Assembly: GCA_964646415.1 (NCBI GenBank)
Contig: CAZYEL010000005.1
Location: 1 to 64,000 of the forward strand
Origin: VGJV01 sp964646415
Lineage (GTDB): Bacteria > Patescibacteriota > Minisyncoccia > UBA6257 > 2-01-FULL-56-20
Reading direction: 5' to 3'
DNA: 64,000 nucleotides
Position 1 is the stretch's first letter; each line of letters opens with the position of its first letter. This document shows positions 1-8,005 of this stretch, in pieces. A program made the position numbers and the translations under genes. Below the pieces are notes generated by a model. The model was not told the DNA's origin. It was given only the letters and a program-made list of their open reading frames with translations, and made no database searches.

Positions 1-141
1 GGGGTACATGCTTCTCATGGTAACGAAGCTGTACCAACAGACTTAGATTACCCTGAATCCGCGCTCAATAAAAAGATAATCGATTATCACAAATTTCTTT
101 TAGATAAATTTCAGGATATAGTTCAACATTTTACTACTTAA
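1..141 (+). CDS. 3' end of an unrecognised protein (cut by window edge)
   Basis: Frame 1 is open from the window edge to a TAA at 139-141 and gives 46 residues containing HASHGNEAVP and ending IVQHFTT. I do not recognise the family. Only one base separates its stop from the ATG of the GHKL ATPase at 143, so it is probably the upstream member of the same operon. It shares the AT-rich composition of the next three genes. The stop-to-start junction is what supports reality here; the function is unknown. Confidence 0.55.
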   Translation, partial: GVHASHGNEAVPTDLDYPESALNKKIIDYHKFLLDKFQDIVQHFTT

Positions 142-142
142 C

Positions 143-2239
143 ATGACAAGATCCCAAACATTGAAAATAATCGAGGAAGCAAATGTTATTGATGACCACC
201 TTCTTGATATCATCGGGAATGAATTTAAGTTCGATCACGAAAAAGGACTAGCCGAATGGTTAAAAAATTCGGTAGACGCCTATATCACCTCCGATGTTCC
301 AGATTCGAAGCAGTACGTCATTATTAGAATGAAGGACGGTAATAAGAATGATGCAGCTATGGAAATGGTCGATTTTGTTGGAATGGATCAATTGCATATT
401 GATAAGGCATTTAAAAGATGGGGGGATCCGGAGGCTGCCAAGAGGGGCTTAAAGAAAAAGGTTTATGGAGGTCATGGCAATGGAGGGAAATTCTATATGC
501 GTCAAATGTTTTCTACCTCTCACTTCGTGACTTATCGGGGCGGCTATTTGAATATTTTCGGTTTTAACGAAAAAAGAAAATATGGATTTGCCGATGGTTT
601 CAAAGCGAAAAAAATGAAGCCAGCCGAAGCCATTAAATTAGCAGGAATATATGACATATTCTTTCCGAACGAAATAAAAAAAATGATTGTAAGTGGAGAA
701 GTTGGATTTACGGTAGTCAGAGGGATCGGTCCCGAGAGCATGAAGAATAAAGTGAAATTCGGGAGATTGATGAGTAGACTTAAAAATCATCCTCAGGCAA
801 GAAGAGTGCTTTCTAGAATAAATGTTTGGGTTTCTCACAACAATGACGATTACATCCTTTTAAAACCAGATGAGCTGAAGCCTCTTACGGGCTTCGAAAC
901 GCCGAGAATTTTCGAGATACCGAAAGAGTTGAAACATCTATCGGATGGAGAAGAAACAGTCATTTCTATGGTGAACAAAAAATACTCGCTTCCAGGAAGA
1001 TTGATTGTTAAGACATCGGAAGAAGCATTGGCTCGAGGTAGTAAGTTGGGGGATCTAAATCGCGTAGACATTGTAGGTGAAATTGGCGTACTAGCATCTT
1101 ATCAATTGCTCGAAATTGGAATAAGTGTTTTCCCTCAAGCGTCTTTTCTGTATGGGGAGTGCGAATGCCCGATTTTAGAAGACCCAGAAATGGATTGCGT
1201 GAAAAACGATAGGACAAAATTAGTTGAAAATCATAGAAGTAGAGCCCTCATCGAATGGATCGGATCTAAAATTGATGAGGTTGCTGGTGAAATAGTTGCC
1301 AAAGAGAGATCCGATCAAGAAGTTGATCAAAAGAAAATCTCGGCAGCGTTTAATGACTATTTGAATAAATGGAAGGATCGCTTTATGAATAAAATCATAG
1401 GCGACTTGGCACAGTCAGATGGCAATAATTTTGGGAACGGTGACGACGACAAAGAACTTAAGAGGAAAATATTAGAAGTACCAGAGGGTAGCTTTGCGTT
1501 TAGTTTTCCGGAAGCAGAGATCATTAAGGGAGAAGAGAAAAAAATAACCCTTAAAGCCTCTTCTCCAGAACCTATACCAATCGGAAGTATTATTATTCTG
1601 GAGAGTAACAGCGAAAAAATAACCGTGACCGACAAAGAATTAAAAATTAGAGTTGATACCATTAGGGTTACTCCAAGAGGCGAGAGTGTTGCTGTGTTAA
1701 ATACTTATGTAGGTGGGGACGAGGTCGGCGCAGAAGGCAGGTTGACGGCGAGGGTTGGAAAATTTAAGGCGGAGATGGTTTTGAGGGTTGTTGACCAGAA
1801 ATCTAGTGACAAATCTAAGAAACCGAAAACACCAAGGGTTTTATTGTCCGGTGTACATCCAGATCCTCTCGGTATTAGCCCGGGAGGCACAGTAACTTTA
1901 ACAGAGAGAAATCCAGTTGTTTATCAAAGAGTTCAAGATGTAGCTGAAGGAATTTACTGGATTAACACTCAAAGCCCGCTGGCAAAAGCAATTCTAAGTA
2001 AATATGCTGACCATTCTGTCAGATGGAGGGATTATCTTTTCCAGAGGTACGTCGATATATTTGTAAAACAGATACTGCACGAACTCCAAAAGCGAGACCC
2101 AGAAGGTTTTAAGGCGGACGCAGTAGATAACGCCCTAGATACGAAAATAATGCAAATTCACTCAGCAGCTCTTAGCGATCTAGGAAAATTTTTCTTTGAC
2201 GAAACTTTCGTCCCTCTAAACTCGGAAGAAAATAAATGA
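143..2239 (+). CDS. GHKL (HSP90/MORC-like) ATPase, probable defence protein
   Basis: A 698-residue protein with a Bergerat-type ATP-binding fold at the N-terminus. Seen: an N-box EWLKNSVDAY at about residues 37-46, a G1-like VDFVGMD at about 76-82, and a glycine-rich lid YGGHGNGGKFY at about 108-118. The last two thirds match nothing I can name. The stop overlaps the ATG of the next gene (ATGA at 2236), so the two are translationally coupled. The gene is clearly AT-richer than the genes after 5 kb. GHKL ATPases of this kind often accompany nucleases in prokaryotic conflict systems, and a Shedu-type nuclease lies two genes downstream. The ATPase call is firm; the defence role is inferred from context. 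Confidence 0.75.
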   Translation: MTRSQTLKIIEEANVIDDHLLDIIGNEFKFDHEKGLAEWLKNSVDAYITSDVPDSKQYVIIRMKDGNKNDAAMEMVDFVGMDQLHIDKAFKRWGDPEAAKRGLKKKVYGGHGNGGKFYMRQMFSTSHFVTYRGGYLNIFGFNEKRKYGFADGFKAKKMKPAEAIKLAGIYDIFFPNEIKKMIVSGEVGFTVVRGIGPESMKNKVKFGRLMSRLKNHPQARRVLSRINVWVSHNNDDYILLKPDELKPLTGFETPRIFEIPKELKHLSDGEETVISMVNKKYSLPGRLIVKTSEEALARGSKLGDLNRVDIVGEIGVLASYQLLEIGISVFPQASFLYGECECPILEDPEMDCVKNDRTKLVENHRSRALIEWIGSKIDEVAGEIVAKERSDQEVDQKKISAAFNDYLNKWKDRFMNKIIGDLAQSDGNNFGNGDDDKELKRKILEVPEGSFAFSFPEAEIIKGEEKKITLKASSPEPIPIGSIIILESNSEKITVTDKELKIRVDTIRVTPRGESVAVLNTYVGGDEVGAEGRLTARVGKFKAEMVLRVVDQKSSDKSKKPKTPRVLLSGVHPDPLGISPGGTVTLTERNPVVYQRVQDVAEGIYWINTQSPLAKAILSKYADHSVRWRDYLFQRYVDIFVKQILHELQKRDPEGFKADAVDNALDTKIMQIHSAALSDLGKFFFDETFVPLNSEENK

Positions 2240-3483
2240 CACTCCCGTCATTTGAAATTTTGAAAGCCGTGGCTAAGACATATGGCATTTCCATCGACGA
2301 TTTGAAAGGAAGGAGGCGAACAAAAGATATGGCCGAGGCGAGACAATTAACTGCATATTTTCTGCGCAAAATCAACGATCTTTCTTACCCGGCCATAGGG
2401 AGAATATTAAGGAAAGATCATACAACCGTAATCCATTCGTACAATAAAATTTCACATGTTATTGAAATCAAGCCAGAATTCAAAGTATTTGTCGAGAGGA
2501 TACTCGGTTCTTTTCAGAAAACCACTATCGTACCCGACTTAAACAAGTCTGAACCTCTCACCACTGACGAGATAAAGTATTTGAGTAACTCTCTTTCTGA
2601 TACCGCCGCAAGGAAAAGAACATCGTATAGATTTACAACCTCAGAGGAGATTTTGAAAACGAATCTAGATACAGAAATAACAGAAAGGGAGGCTGATATC
2701 CTTTCAAAATACAGAATAGGCATGACGTTGGACGAAATCGCGTTAACAGTAAACGTTACTCGTGAACGAGTCCGACAGATAGTAATGCACTCTCTCATTA
2801 AAGAACTGGGACAAAAGGCCAAAAGCGGTTTTAAAATAGACGTTCAGGAATATATTGATTATCAGAAAGACTTACATATGAAATCACGCTATTTATCCGG
2901 AAATCGAAAGCAAGAACTGGAGAGTAAAATTAGGAACGGAGCGAATGTCTCGCAACTGTTAATGCTCTACAAAATCCCTAGAGAGAAGTTTCTAGAACTC
3001 TTTCCACAATATGAAGAAGGAATTGGATTGGAAATCGTGAAGAAAAAAAGGTGGAGCAGATTTTATTTAAAATGCAGAAATTGTGGAACTGCGGCAATAC
3101 GTCATCACAGTCACGGTCTTTGTGTGGAATGCTATCCCAAGAGCGATTATTTTAGAGAAGTAGTTAGAGCTTCTAATGATAGGAATTATGAAAAAAGAAA
3201 AGAACATTATAGAAAATACTCAAAAATGTACCTTAAAAGACCAGAAGTAATAGCAAAAATGAAAAGGGCTTGGGATTTAAAGTACTATGGTGGCAATAGA
3301 GAAGTGGCCATAGGAAATAGCGGTTTTATGTGTATAAAATGTAGAGTGGGCAGGGAAGATGCCGTTAAAAAATATGGTAAAGATTTGTTTGTTCACCACA
3401 TAGATAAAGATAAGAACAATAACGCCCTAAGTAACCTCGAAGCTTTGTGCTACGGCTGTTTTAAGAAAATACCAAAAACATAA
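2236..3483 (+). CDS. DnaA-domain-IV / sigma-4-like HTH / HNH endonuclease fusion
   Basis: A 415-residue protein with an odd domain order. Residues about 5-90 resemble DnaA domain IV, including the origin-binding signature DHTTVIHSYNKI. Residues about 148-190 form a sigma-70 region-4-like helix-turn-helix (MTLDEIALTVNVTRERVRQIV). Residues about 279-304 hold a small zinc knuckle (CRNC...HHSHGLCVEC). The C-terminus (about 366-412) is HNH-like: CIKC, then HHIDKDKNNNALSNLEALC and a final CxxC. The AAA+ part of DnaA is absent, so this is not the initiator. The start overlaps the stop of the GHKL gene by four bases. It could be a site-specific nuclease or a regulator of the island. Domains are fairly clear; function is inferred. 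Confidence 0.7.
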   Translation: MTLPSFEILKAVAKTYGISIDDLKGRRRTKDMAEARQLTAYFLRKINDLSYPAIGRILRKDHTTVIHSYNKISHVIEIKPEFKVFVERILGSFQKTTIVPDLNKSEPLTTDEIKYLSNSLSDTAARKRTSYRFTTSEEILKTNLDTEITEREADILSKYRIGMTLDEIALTVNVTRERVRQIVMHSLIKELGQKAKSGFKIDVQEYIDYQKDLHMKSRYLSGNRKQELESKIRNGANVSQLLMLYKIPREKFLELFPQYEEGIGLEIVKKKRWSRFYLKCRNCGTAAIRHHSHGLCVECYPKSDYFREVVRASNDRNYEKRKEHYRKYSKMYLKRPEVIAKMKRAWDLKYYGGNREVAIGNSGFMCIKCRVGREDAVKKYGKDLFVHHIDKDKNNNALSNLEALCYGCFKKIPKT

Positions 3484-3492
3484 GAGCTAAAG

Positions 3493-4728
3493 ATGATTGA
3501 TATGGCGAAAAACTTTAAGGCAAAACCAGAAATTCCAGAAAAACACCTCGATTTAAAAGATGGTAAATTTTGCGTCTATGAGATTTACCGTCGTCAGAAA
3601 AGGACTATTTATTATATCCAGGGAAGTCAGTCGAAATATTTATCTAAAATAATTCTTGAAGGATTCGAGGGTATTCCGCCTGGTTTATATCTATATAAGA
3701 GCGGGTACGGCTTTCAGAAAAAAGGAACTTTTCTGCTGTCAGCTTTAAAAAATAATTTGGCTCCAACCAGACAACTAGAGCTTACTATCACAAGCAAGCA
3801 AAGCAAAAAAATAAAAAAGGGGGCACTAAGAGTTTTTGTAACTTTGCCTCATTTGGACGTGAAGAATTTGCTAGTTCGTTTGGGTCGTATTAATGAAGAC
3901 AGCAACAACGAACTACGTAGTGAGGTTGCATCGTTTTTAAGCACTAAATTTCCGAAACAAATAAGGATTTCCACGGAAGACTTCGACGATTATAGAGGTG
4001 GTGAGGTAGCCGCTCTTTTGCGCAGGAAGCAAGTTGCACAGAAACTAAACGAAGAGGATTTAGAATCTCTAAAAAACTTTTTTCCTAAAATATTCGCAGT
4101 TTCATTACAGGGCAAGAAAAGGGGGGTAAAAACGGAACGCAGTGCCCTTATTAGAAACACTAAAAAAGTCACTGACAGAATATTTTTGGACGAGGTAATT
4201 AGAGAATTTACCGCCAATCTTTCTAAAAAGAGCTTATCAGAGAATGATTGGCAGAAATTTCTTAGCGAGAAAGTATTTCGTTTTCTTGCAAATTACGTAA
4301 CTATGATTGAGAAACAAAATGTCAGCGTAAGCGTTAGTTATCCCGATTTTGTTCTAGCGGATGTATATGGATTTGTTGATGTGTTCGAAATAAAGCGACA
4401 CGACACCCTCCTTATGTCTCTCGACGAAGACCATGACAATTATTATTGGAGGCCGGACGTAGTAAAAGCTATTTCTCAGATTGAGAACTATATCGAAGAA
4501 ATCGTCCGAAACGCTGATGATTACATACGCGCGGTTAAAAGAAAGAAAGGAGTTGATGTTCGTGTGGTGCGTCCCCGTGGGTACATCATCGCTGGCACAA
4601 GTAATCAGTTTAAAAACAAAAAAGAATCAAACGACTTTCGAAAACTCGGGTCATCATTAAAGAATATTAATTTCATTCTATATGATGAATTACTCGAGAA
4701 TCTAAAGAATCTTCGGTCTAAACTTTAA
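3493..4728 (+). CDS. Shedu-type (DUF4263) PD-(D/E)XK nuclease, probable anti-phage effector
   Basis: A 411-residue protein whose C-terminal half fits the Shedu SduA nuclease family. YPDF at about residue 283, VFEIKRHD about 20 residues later, a helix with AISQIENYIEEI at about 327, and RPRGYIIAGT at about 360. This is the PD-(D/E)xK order followed by the family's conserved helix and strand. The N-terminal 250 residues are probably a sensor or assembly part and are not recognised. It sits 10 bases after the HNH gene and is the last gene before a strong terminator. Shedu proteins are known anti-phage nucleases; pairing with a GHKL ATPase and an HNH protein is the local peculiarity. Start at 3493 is assumed; an internal ATG lies four codons in. 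Confidence 0.72.
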   Translation: MIDMAKNFKAKPEIPEKHLDLKDGKFCVYEIYRRQKRTIYYIQGSQSKYLSKIILEGFEGIPPGLYLYKSGYGFQKKGTFLLSALKNNLAPTRQLELTITSKQSKKIKKGALRVFVTLPHLDVKNLLVRLGRINEDSNNELRSEVASFLSTKFPKQIRISTEDFDDYRGGEVAALLRRKQVAQKLNEEDLESLKNFFPKIFAVSLQGKKRGVKTERSALIRNTKKVTDRIFLDEVIREFTANLSKKSLSENDWQKFLSEKVFRFLANYVTMIEKQNVSVSVSYPDFVLADVYGFVDVFEIKRHDTLLMSLDEDHDNYYWRPDVVKAISQIENYIEEIVRNADDYIRAVKRKKGVDVRVVRPRGYIIAGTSNQFKNKKESNDFRKLGSSLKNINFILYDELLENLKNLRSKL

Positions 4729-4742
4729 AGATGAGCGTAAAG

Positions 4743-4771
4743 AAAAACCACTGAACATCTCAGTGGTTTTT
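4743..4771. terminator. Bidirectional intrinsic terminator after the defence block
   Basis: The arms AAAACCACTGA and TCAGTGGTTTT are perfectly complementary around a 5-base loop and carry A-runs on the left and T-runs on the right, so the hairpin can stop transcription from both sides. It lies 14 bases after the Shedu stop codon. Confidence 0.9.
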
Positions 4772-4874
4772 CTTTCTTGAGTACGGCGCTCAGCCGGTAT
4801 GCTATTTACGGGACGGAGAAGTCAGGGCGTTGCTGAGGCAAGGTGGTCTCGCCTCGATACCGCGCTGACTCGTG

Positions 4875-4945
4875 CTGCGGGACTAGGATTCGAACCTAGA
4901 TGACATGATTCAGAGTCATGTATCCTACCATTAGATGATCCCGCA
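4875..4945 (-). tRNA. tRNA-Gln (anticodon CUG)
   Basis: Read on the minus strand: acceptor TGCGGGA pairs with TCCCGCA, the D arm contains TAATGGTAGGAT, the anticodon stem CATGA/TCATG encloses the loop CTCTGAA (anticodon CUG), and the T arm has GGTTCGAATCC. The CCA end is not encoded (CAC follows the discriminator G). The 3' end faces the AT-rich defence block, the usual geometry for an island inserted at a tRNA gene, but no second copy of the tRNA 3' end is visible here. Confidence 0.95.
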
Positions 4946-4959
4946 ATTTTTCCTTACAA

Positions 4960-4988
4960 AATATATCGCAGGTTGCCCGATGTGGCAA
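4960..4988 (-). promoter_or_regulatory. Promoter of tRNA-Gln
   Basis: On the minus strand TTGCCA (4988-4983) and TATATT (4965-4960) are separated by 17 bases. The expected start near 4953 is 8 bases before the mature tRNA 5' end. Confidence 0.65.
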
Positions 4989-5017
4989 ATCCGGGGAGCT
5001 GAAAAGGCAAGGAAAAA

Positions 5018-5047
5018 CAAGGCTTTTCCGGACAAGCCTTGATTTTT
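5018..5047. terminator. Hairpin terminator between the tRNA and pilin promoters
   Basis: CAAGGCTT and AAGCCTTG pair around an 8-base loop. ATTTTTT follows on the plus strand and TTTTTCC on the minus strand, so it may act in both directions. It separates the divergent tRNA-Gln and prepilin genes. Confidence 0.6.
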
Positions 5048-5103
5048 TGAGGGGAGTATGCTATGGTTTTGAAGTTATCAACCCCGTGGAAGCGGGGGTT
5101 TGT

Positions 5104-5109
5104 TATAAT
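5104..5109 (+). promoter_or_regulatory. -10 box of the prepilin-like gene
   Basis: A perfect TATAAT lies 23 bases before the ATG at 5133. A GC-rich hairpin (CCCCG...CGGGG) occupies the place of a -35 box, so this may be an unusual or regulated promoter. Confidence 0.4.
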
Positions 5110-5132
5110 AAATAGACACGCAGAAAACCATA

Positions 5133-5600
5133 ATGTTTACCAAACGGGCGCGTGCGCGAGGCGGGTTTGTGGTAATGGAGGTGATGCTTGCAGTCGGGGT
5201 TATCGCCGCACTTACGGGGTCTGTTGCGGCGCTTTGGGGTTCCCGCAAATCGCTCCCTCCGGTGCGCGACCTTCAGCGTATTTCCGATGCGGACGTGATT
5301 TTGAAGGCGATGAGCAGGAACGCGGCGGCGAACGGCGGAAAGTTCAAATGCGCCGAGGGTCCCGTGCCCGTTGTCCCCACCGCAATGGCGTCTAGGAAGG
5401 GGAATTACAATATCGCTCCGTGCCTCGTGCCGAGCCAGCTTCCCGCGTTACCCTTTGACCCCTCAATGCCCGGTGCGCATTGGACGTCGCTCACCGATTA
5501 CTACACGGGATACACCGTGGTGCGTGATACGAAGACAAATCGGGTAACGATTGAAGCCCCTACGGCGGAACTTGAAGATGAAATTTCGGTGACGAGATAG
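5133..5600 (+). CDS. Type IV prepilin-like / pseudopilin protein
   Basis: A 155-residue protein with a class III (prepilin) signal: a short basic leader (KRARARG), then G/FVVME with glutamate at mature position +5, followed by about 20 hydrophobic residues (MLAVGVIAALTGSVAALW). This is the site cut and methylated by prepilin peptidase PilD. The globular part has two cysteines about 24 residues apart (FKCAEG and APCLV), possibly a disulfide. It would be an inner-membrane-anchored pilus or pseudopilus subunit. No other pilus gene lies nearby. An intrinsic terminator follows at 5648. Confidence 0.72.
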   Translation: MFTKRARARGGFVVMEVMLAVGVIAALTGSVAALWGSRKSLPPVRDLQRISDADVILKAMSRNAAANGGKFKCAEGPVPVVPTAMASRKGNYNIAPCLVPSQLPALPFDPSMPGAHWTSLTDYYTGYTVVRDTKTNRVTIEAPTAELEDEISVTR

Positions 5601-5647
5601 GCAACGGACAGTAAGTAGCAAGCGACAGGGAACAAGTGACAAGGAAG

Positions 5648-5670
5648 ACGCCCACATGCAGGGCGTTTTT
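5648..5670 (+). terminator. Intrinsic terminator of the prepilin-like gene
   Basis: ACGCCC and GGGCGT pair around a 7-base loop and are followed by a run of T. It lies between the convergent prepilin and dnaX genes. Confidence 0.75.
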
Positions 5671-5698
5671 ATGTTTTTCGGGTTTCCCCTGCTCCCTG

Positions 5699-6817
5699 TT
5701 ACTTGCCTCTTGTTACTTGTAACTGTTCGATTAACGCAATCTCAATCGGAATCGTGGCGAAGGGGCTGTAGCGCATCTCGCCGTAGCCGCGGATGAGCGC
5801 GCGGAGGAGAGGAACCGTCGTTTCGCTTTTCGCAAGCGGTGTGAGCGACTGGATTGACTGGAGCTCCACGTCGGTGAATTCAACGTGGTACGCCTTGATG
5901 AGCGCGGGGTTCAGGGCGAGCGTAAGCACTCTCCGTATATAGTGGACGAGGTCTTTTATGAAATCGTTCATGTTATGCCCCTCGTCGTGCCTGGCGCGGA
6001 GCGCCTCAAGCGCGCCGGGCAAATCTTTCTTGAGGAGAAGTTCCGCGAGCGCGTGCACCTTGCGGAGCCCGGCGCGGCCCGTGAGTTCTTCCACGGTGCG
6101 GGCGTCGATTTTTTCTCCCCAGCTTGCAGCCTGGTCGAGGAGGGACTCCGCATCGCGCGCGGAGCCCTCTCCTGCGGCGGCGATGATTTCAAGCGCGTCG
6201 TCGTCAATCGAAACTTTTTCCGCTTTTGCAATCCGGCGGAGCTTCTCCAGTATGTGCGTTTTCGAGAGCCGCTTGAAAAGAAAACGTTGCGTGCGGGAGG
6301 TGATGGTGGGCGGGAGCTTTTCGTATTCCGTGGTTGCAAGGATGATGACGGCGTGGCGCGGAGGTTCCTCAAGCGTTTTCAAAAGCGCATTCCACGCCGC
6401 AGGCGTGAGCATGTGCGCTTCGTCGATGATGTAAACCTTATGCGTGCCCTGCGAAGGGGCGGTTATGATGCTTTCCTTAAGGTTTCTGATTTCATCAATA
6501 CCGCGGTTGGAGGCGGCATCGATTTCAATGACGTCGAAAGATCCCTGGGTATCCACCGAGGCGCACGCGATGCATACGTTACAAGGCTCGCCGGTTTTTG
6601 CGAATGCCGCCTCATTCCGACGCCGTTCGCAGTTCAATAGTTTCGCGATGAGCCGCGCGGTACTCGTTTTTCCCGTGCCGCGGGGGCCGTAGAAAAGGTA
6701 TGCGTGGCCGAGGCGGTTTTCACGCGCCGCGTTTTTCAAAAGCGCGATGTTCGTTTCCTGCCCGATGATGTCGCCAAGCTGTTTCGGGCGGTACTTGCGG
6801 TAGAAAGCGAGTCCCAT
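5699..6817 (-). CDS. dnaX: DNA polymerase III subunit gamma/tau (clamp-loader ATPase)
   Basis: About 372 residues with the full AAA+ clamp-loader core: N-terminal FYRKYRPKQLGDIIGQE, Walker A GPRGTGKTS at about 45-53, a four-cysteine zinc site (LLNC...CNVCIAC) at about 65-85, Walker B YIIDEAHML, and the sensor/arginine-finger region TTITSRTQRF-like. It loads the beta clamp during replication. The length corresponds to a gamma-like form with little of the tau tail. I chose the second ATG (MGLAFYRKYRP), where family members usually begin; a start four codons upstream at 6829 is possible. Its last codons run into a stretch of degenerate repeated words (5690-5720), so the C-terminal end may be recently altered. 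Confidence 0.95.
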   Translation of the reverse strand: MGLAFYRKYRPKQLGDIIGQETNIALLKNAARENRLGHAYLFYGPRGTGKTSTARLIAKLLNCERRRNEAAFAKTGEPCNVCIACASVDTQGSFDVIEIDAASNRGIDEIRNLKESIITAPSQGTHKVYIIDEAHMLTPAAWNALLKTLEEPPRHAVIILATTEYEKLPPTITSRTQRFLFKRLSKTHILEKLRRIAKAEKVSIDDDALEIIAAAGEGSARDAESLLDQAASWGEKIDARTVEELTGRAGLRKVHALAELLLKKDLPGALEALRARHDEGHNMNDFIKDLVHYIRRVLTLALNPALIKAYHVEFTDVELQSIQSLTPLAKSETTVPLLRALIRGYGEMRYSPFATIPIEIALIEQLQVTRGK

Positions 6818-6917
6818 GCGATGAATCATAATTCGTAAAGCATGATTCGTAAATCGGGTGCGTGTGTGATGATTGCCCGTGCCTCACTTACGGGCTATAG
6901 TGAAGCGAAAGAAAGAT

Positions 6918-7091
6918 ATGGTCAACGGCACCTTGCTCGGGGCGGCGACAACCCTGTTCCTTGGGTCGCTTTTTTTATTTGGGCCGGCGTCATACCGTAG
7001 TACCGGAGACGGGAGCGTGGCGAGAGAGGAAGACATAGCCCAATCCGCCGACGCGCCTTTCCAAGCGCCGCTACTCTCGCCGCCTTCCTAA
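6918..7091 (+). CDS. Possible small membrane protein (57 aa), maybe frameshifted
   Basis: ATG at 6918 follows the purine-rich GAAAGAAAG and opens a 57-codon frame with one strong hydrophobic segment (LLGAATTLFLGSLFLF). A possible -10 (TATAGT) lies at about 6895. The frame ends at 7091. Another frame with coding-like codon use runs on to a TGA at about 7182 and ends in NLQIRGLENAGLTKINQ. Either a frameshift has split a roughly 85-residue protein, or neither part is real. I recognise no family. Apart from this, 6830-7180 shows only a duplicated TTTACGAAT upstream of dnaX. Confidence 0.3.
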   Translation: MVNGTLLGAATTLFLGSLFLFGPASYRSTGDGSVAREEDIAQSADAPFQAPLLSPPS

Positions 7092-7180
7092 CTTCGACCT
7101 TGGTGCCCGTTACGCGGCCGGAGATGGTAAATCTGCAGATCCGCGGTCTGGAGAATGCGGGACTCACAAAAATCAACCAA

Positions 7181-7272
7181 TGACCGATAACCTATGACTG
7201 ATAACCAATAACCGGCGACTGATGACTAATGATAAAATTCGCGTTATAAGTCATAAGTTATAGGTCGATTTC
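7181..7272. repeat. Spacer of degenerate repeated words before scpA
   Basis: The 90 bases before scpA consist of variations on words such as GACTGATAACC, GACTAATGA and TAAGTCATAAG. There is no ORF or clear hairpin. Similar text fills many other intergenic gaps in the window (see findings). Confidence 0.5.
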
Positions 7273-7274
7273 CC

Positions 7275-7985
7275 ATGTATCAACTCGAACTCCAACAGTT
7301 CACCGGTCCCATTGGGAAACTTCTCCAGCTTATAGAGGAGAAACAGCTTGATGTGACCGAAGTGAGTCTTGCGAAGGTGACCGACGACTTTTTGCGCTAT
7401 CTCGCAACGCAGGAGCATGTGGCACCCGCAGTTCTTGCGGAGTTCGTCGCCGTCGCGAGCCGCCTCTTGCTTATCAAGTCGAAGATATTGCTCCCCGACC
7501 TTACGCTTACGCTGGATGAAGAGGCGGAAATCCACGACCTTGAACAGCGTCTCGCGTTCTACAAACTATGGCGTCCCGCGGAAAAATGCATTGCCGCCGC
7601 GTTCGCGGGGGAGAAGAAACTGTGGAGCCGCCCGTATTTTCTCACAAGTGGGGTGGCGTTCTACCCGTCCTCGAACTTTACGCGCGAGGGGCTCACGGGT
7701 GCGATAGAGGGAGTGGTGAAGAGTTTGCAAACGCTTACGCGCGAAACGGAAACGCTTGAAGCCCGCATTATTGCGATTGAAGAGAAAATTACCGAAGTTC
7801 TCGCGCGCCTCACGCAGGCGGGCAGTATGAGTTTCCATACGGCGACGCAGGGAAACCGGGTGGGGGAGGTGGTGGCGCTGTTTCTTGCGGTTTTGCACCT
7901 CGCCCGCGAGGGGCGGGTGCATCTCGCACAACAGGGGAATTTCTCTGATATAATTGTTTCGCATAGAGCGATAAGCGACAAGTAA
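7275..7985 (+). CDS. scpA: Segregation and condensation protein A
   Basis: 236 residues. The N-terminus has the ScpA kleisin signature FTGPIGKLLQLIEEKQLDVTEV, followed by AVASRLLLIKSKILLP at about 60-75. The C-terminal winged helix is less conserved but present. ScpA bridges the SMC ATPase heads together with ScpB in the chromosome-condensing complex. scpB starts 20 bases after its stop and mraY overlaps scpB, so the three are one transcription unit. Slightly short for the family (about 240-260 residues). Confidence 0.92.
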   Translation: MYQLELQQFTGPIGKLLQLIEEKQLDVTEVSLAKVTDDFLRYLATQEHVAPAVLAEFVAVASRLLLIKSKILLPDLTLTLDEEAEIHDLEQRLAFYKLWRPAEKCIAAAFAGEKKLWSRPYFLTSGVAFYPSSNFTREGLTGAIEGVVKSLQTLTRETETLEARIIAIEEKITEVLARLTQAGSMSFHTATQGNRVGEVVALFLAVLHLAREGRVHLAQQGNFSDIIVSHRAISDK

Positions 7986-8005
7986 TAAGCGATACCTACT
8001 ATACT

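Noticed and set aside
2236..3483. Calling this gene the replication initiator DnaA
   Set aside because: Only domain IV is present; the AAA+ ATPase and domain I are absent and an HNH end is fused.
5885..6640. 251-codon plus-strand ORF opposite dnaX
   Set aside because: Shadow of dnaX produced by GC-rich codons; no family similarity and no start signals.
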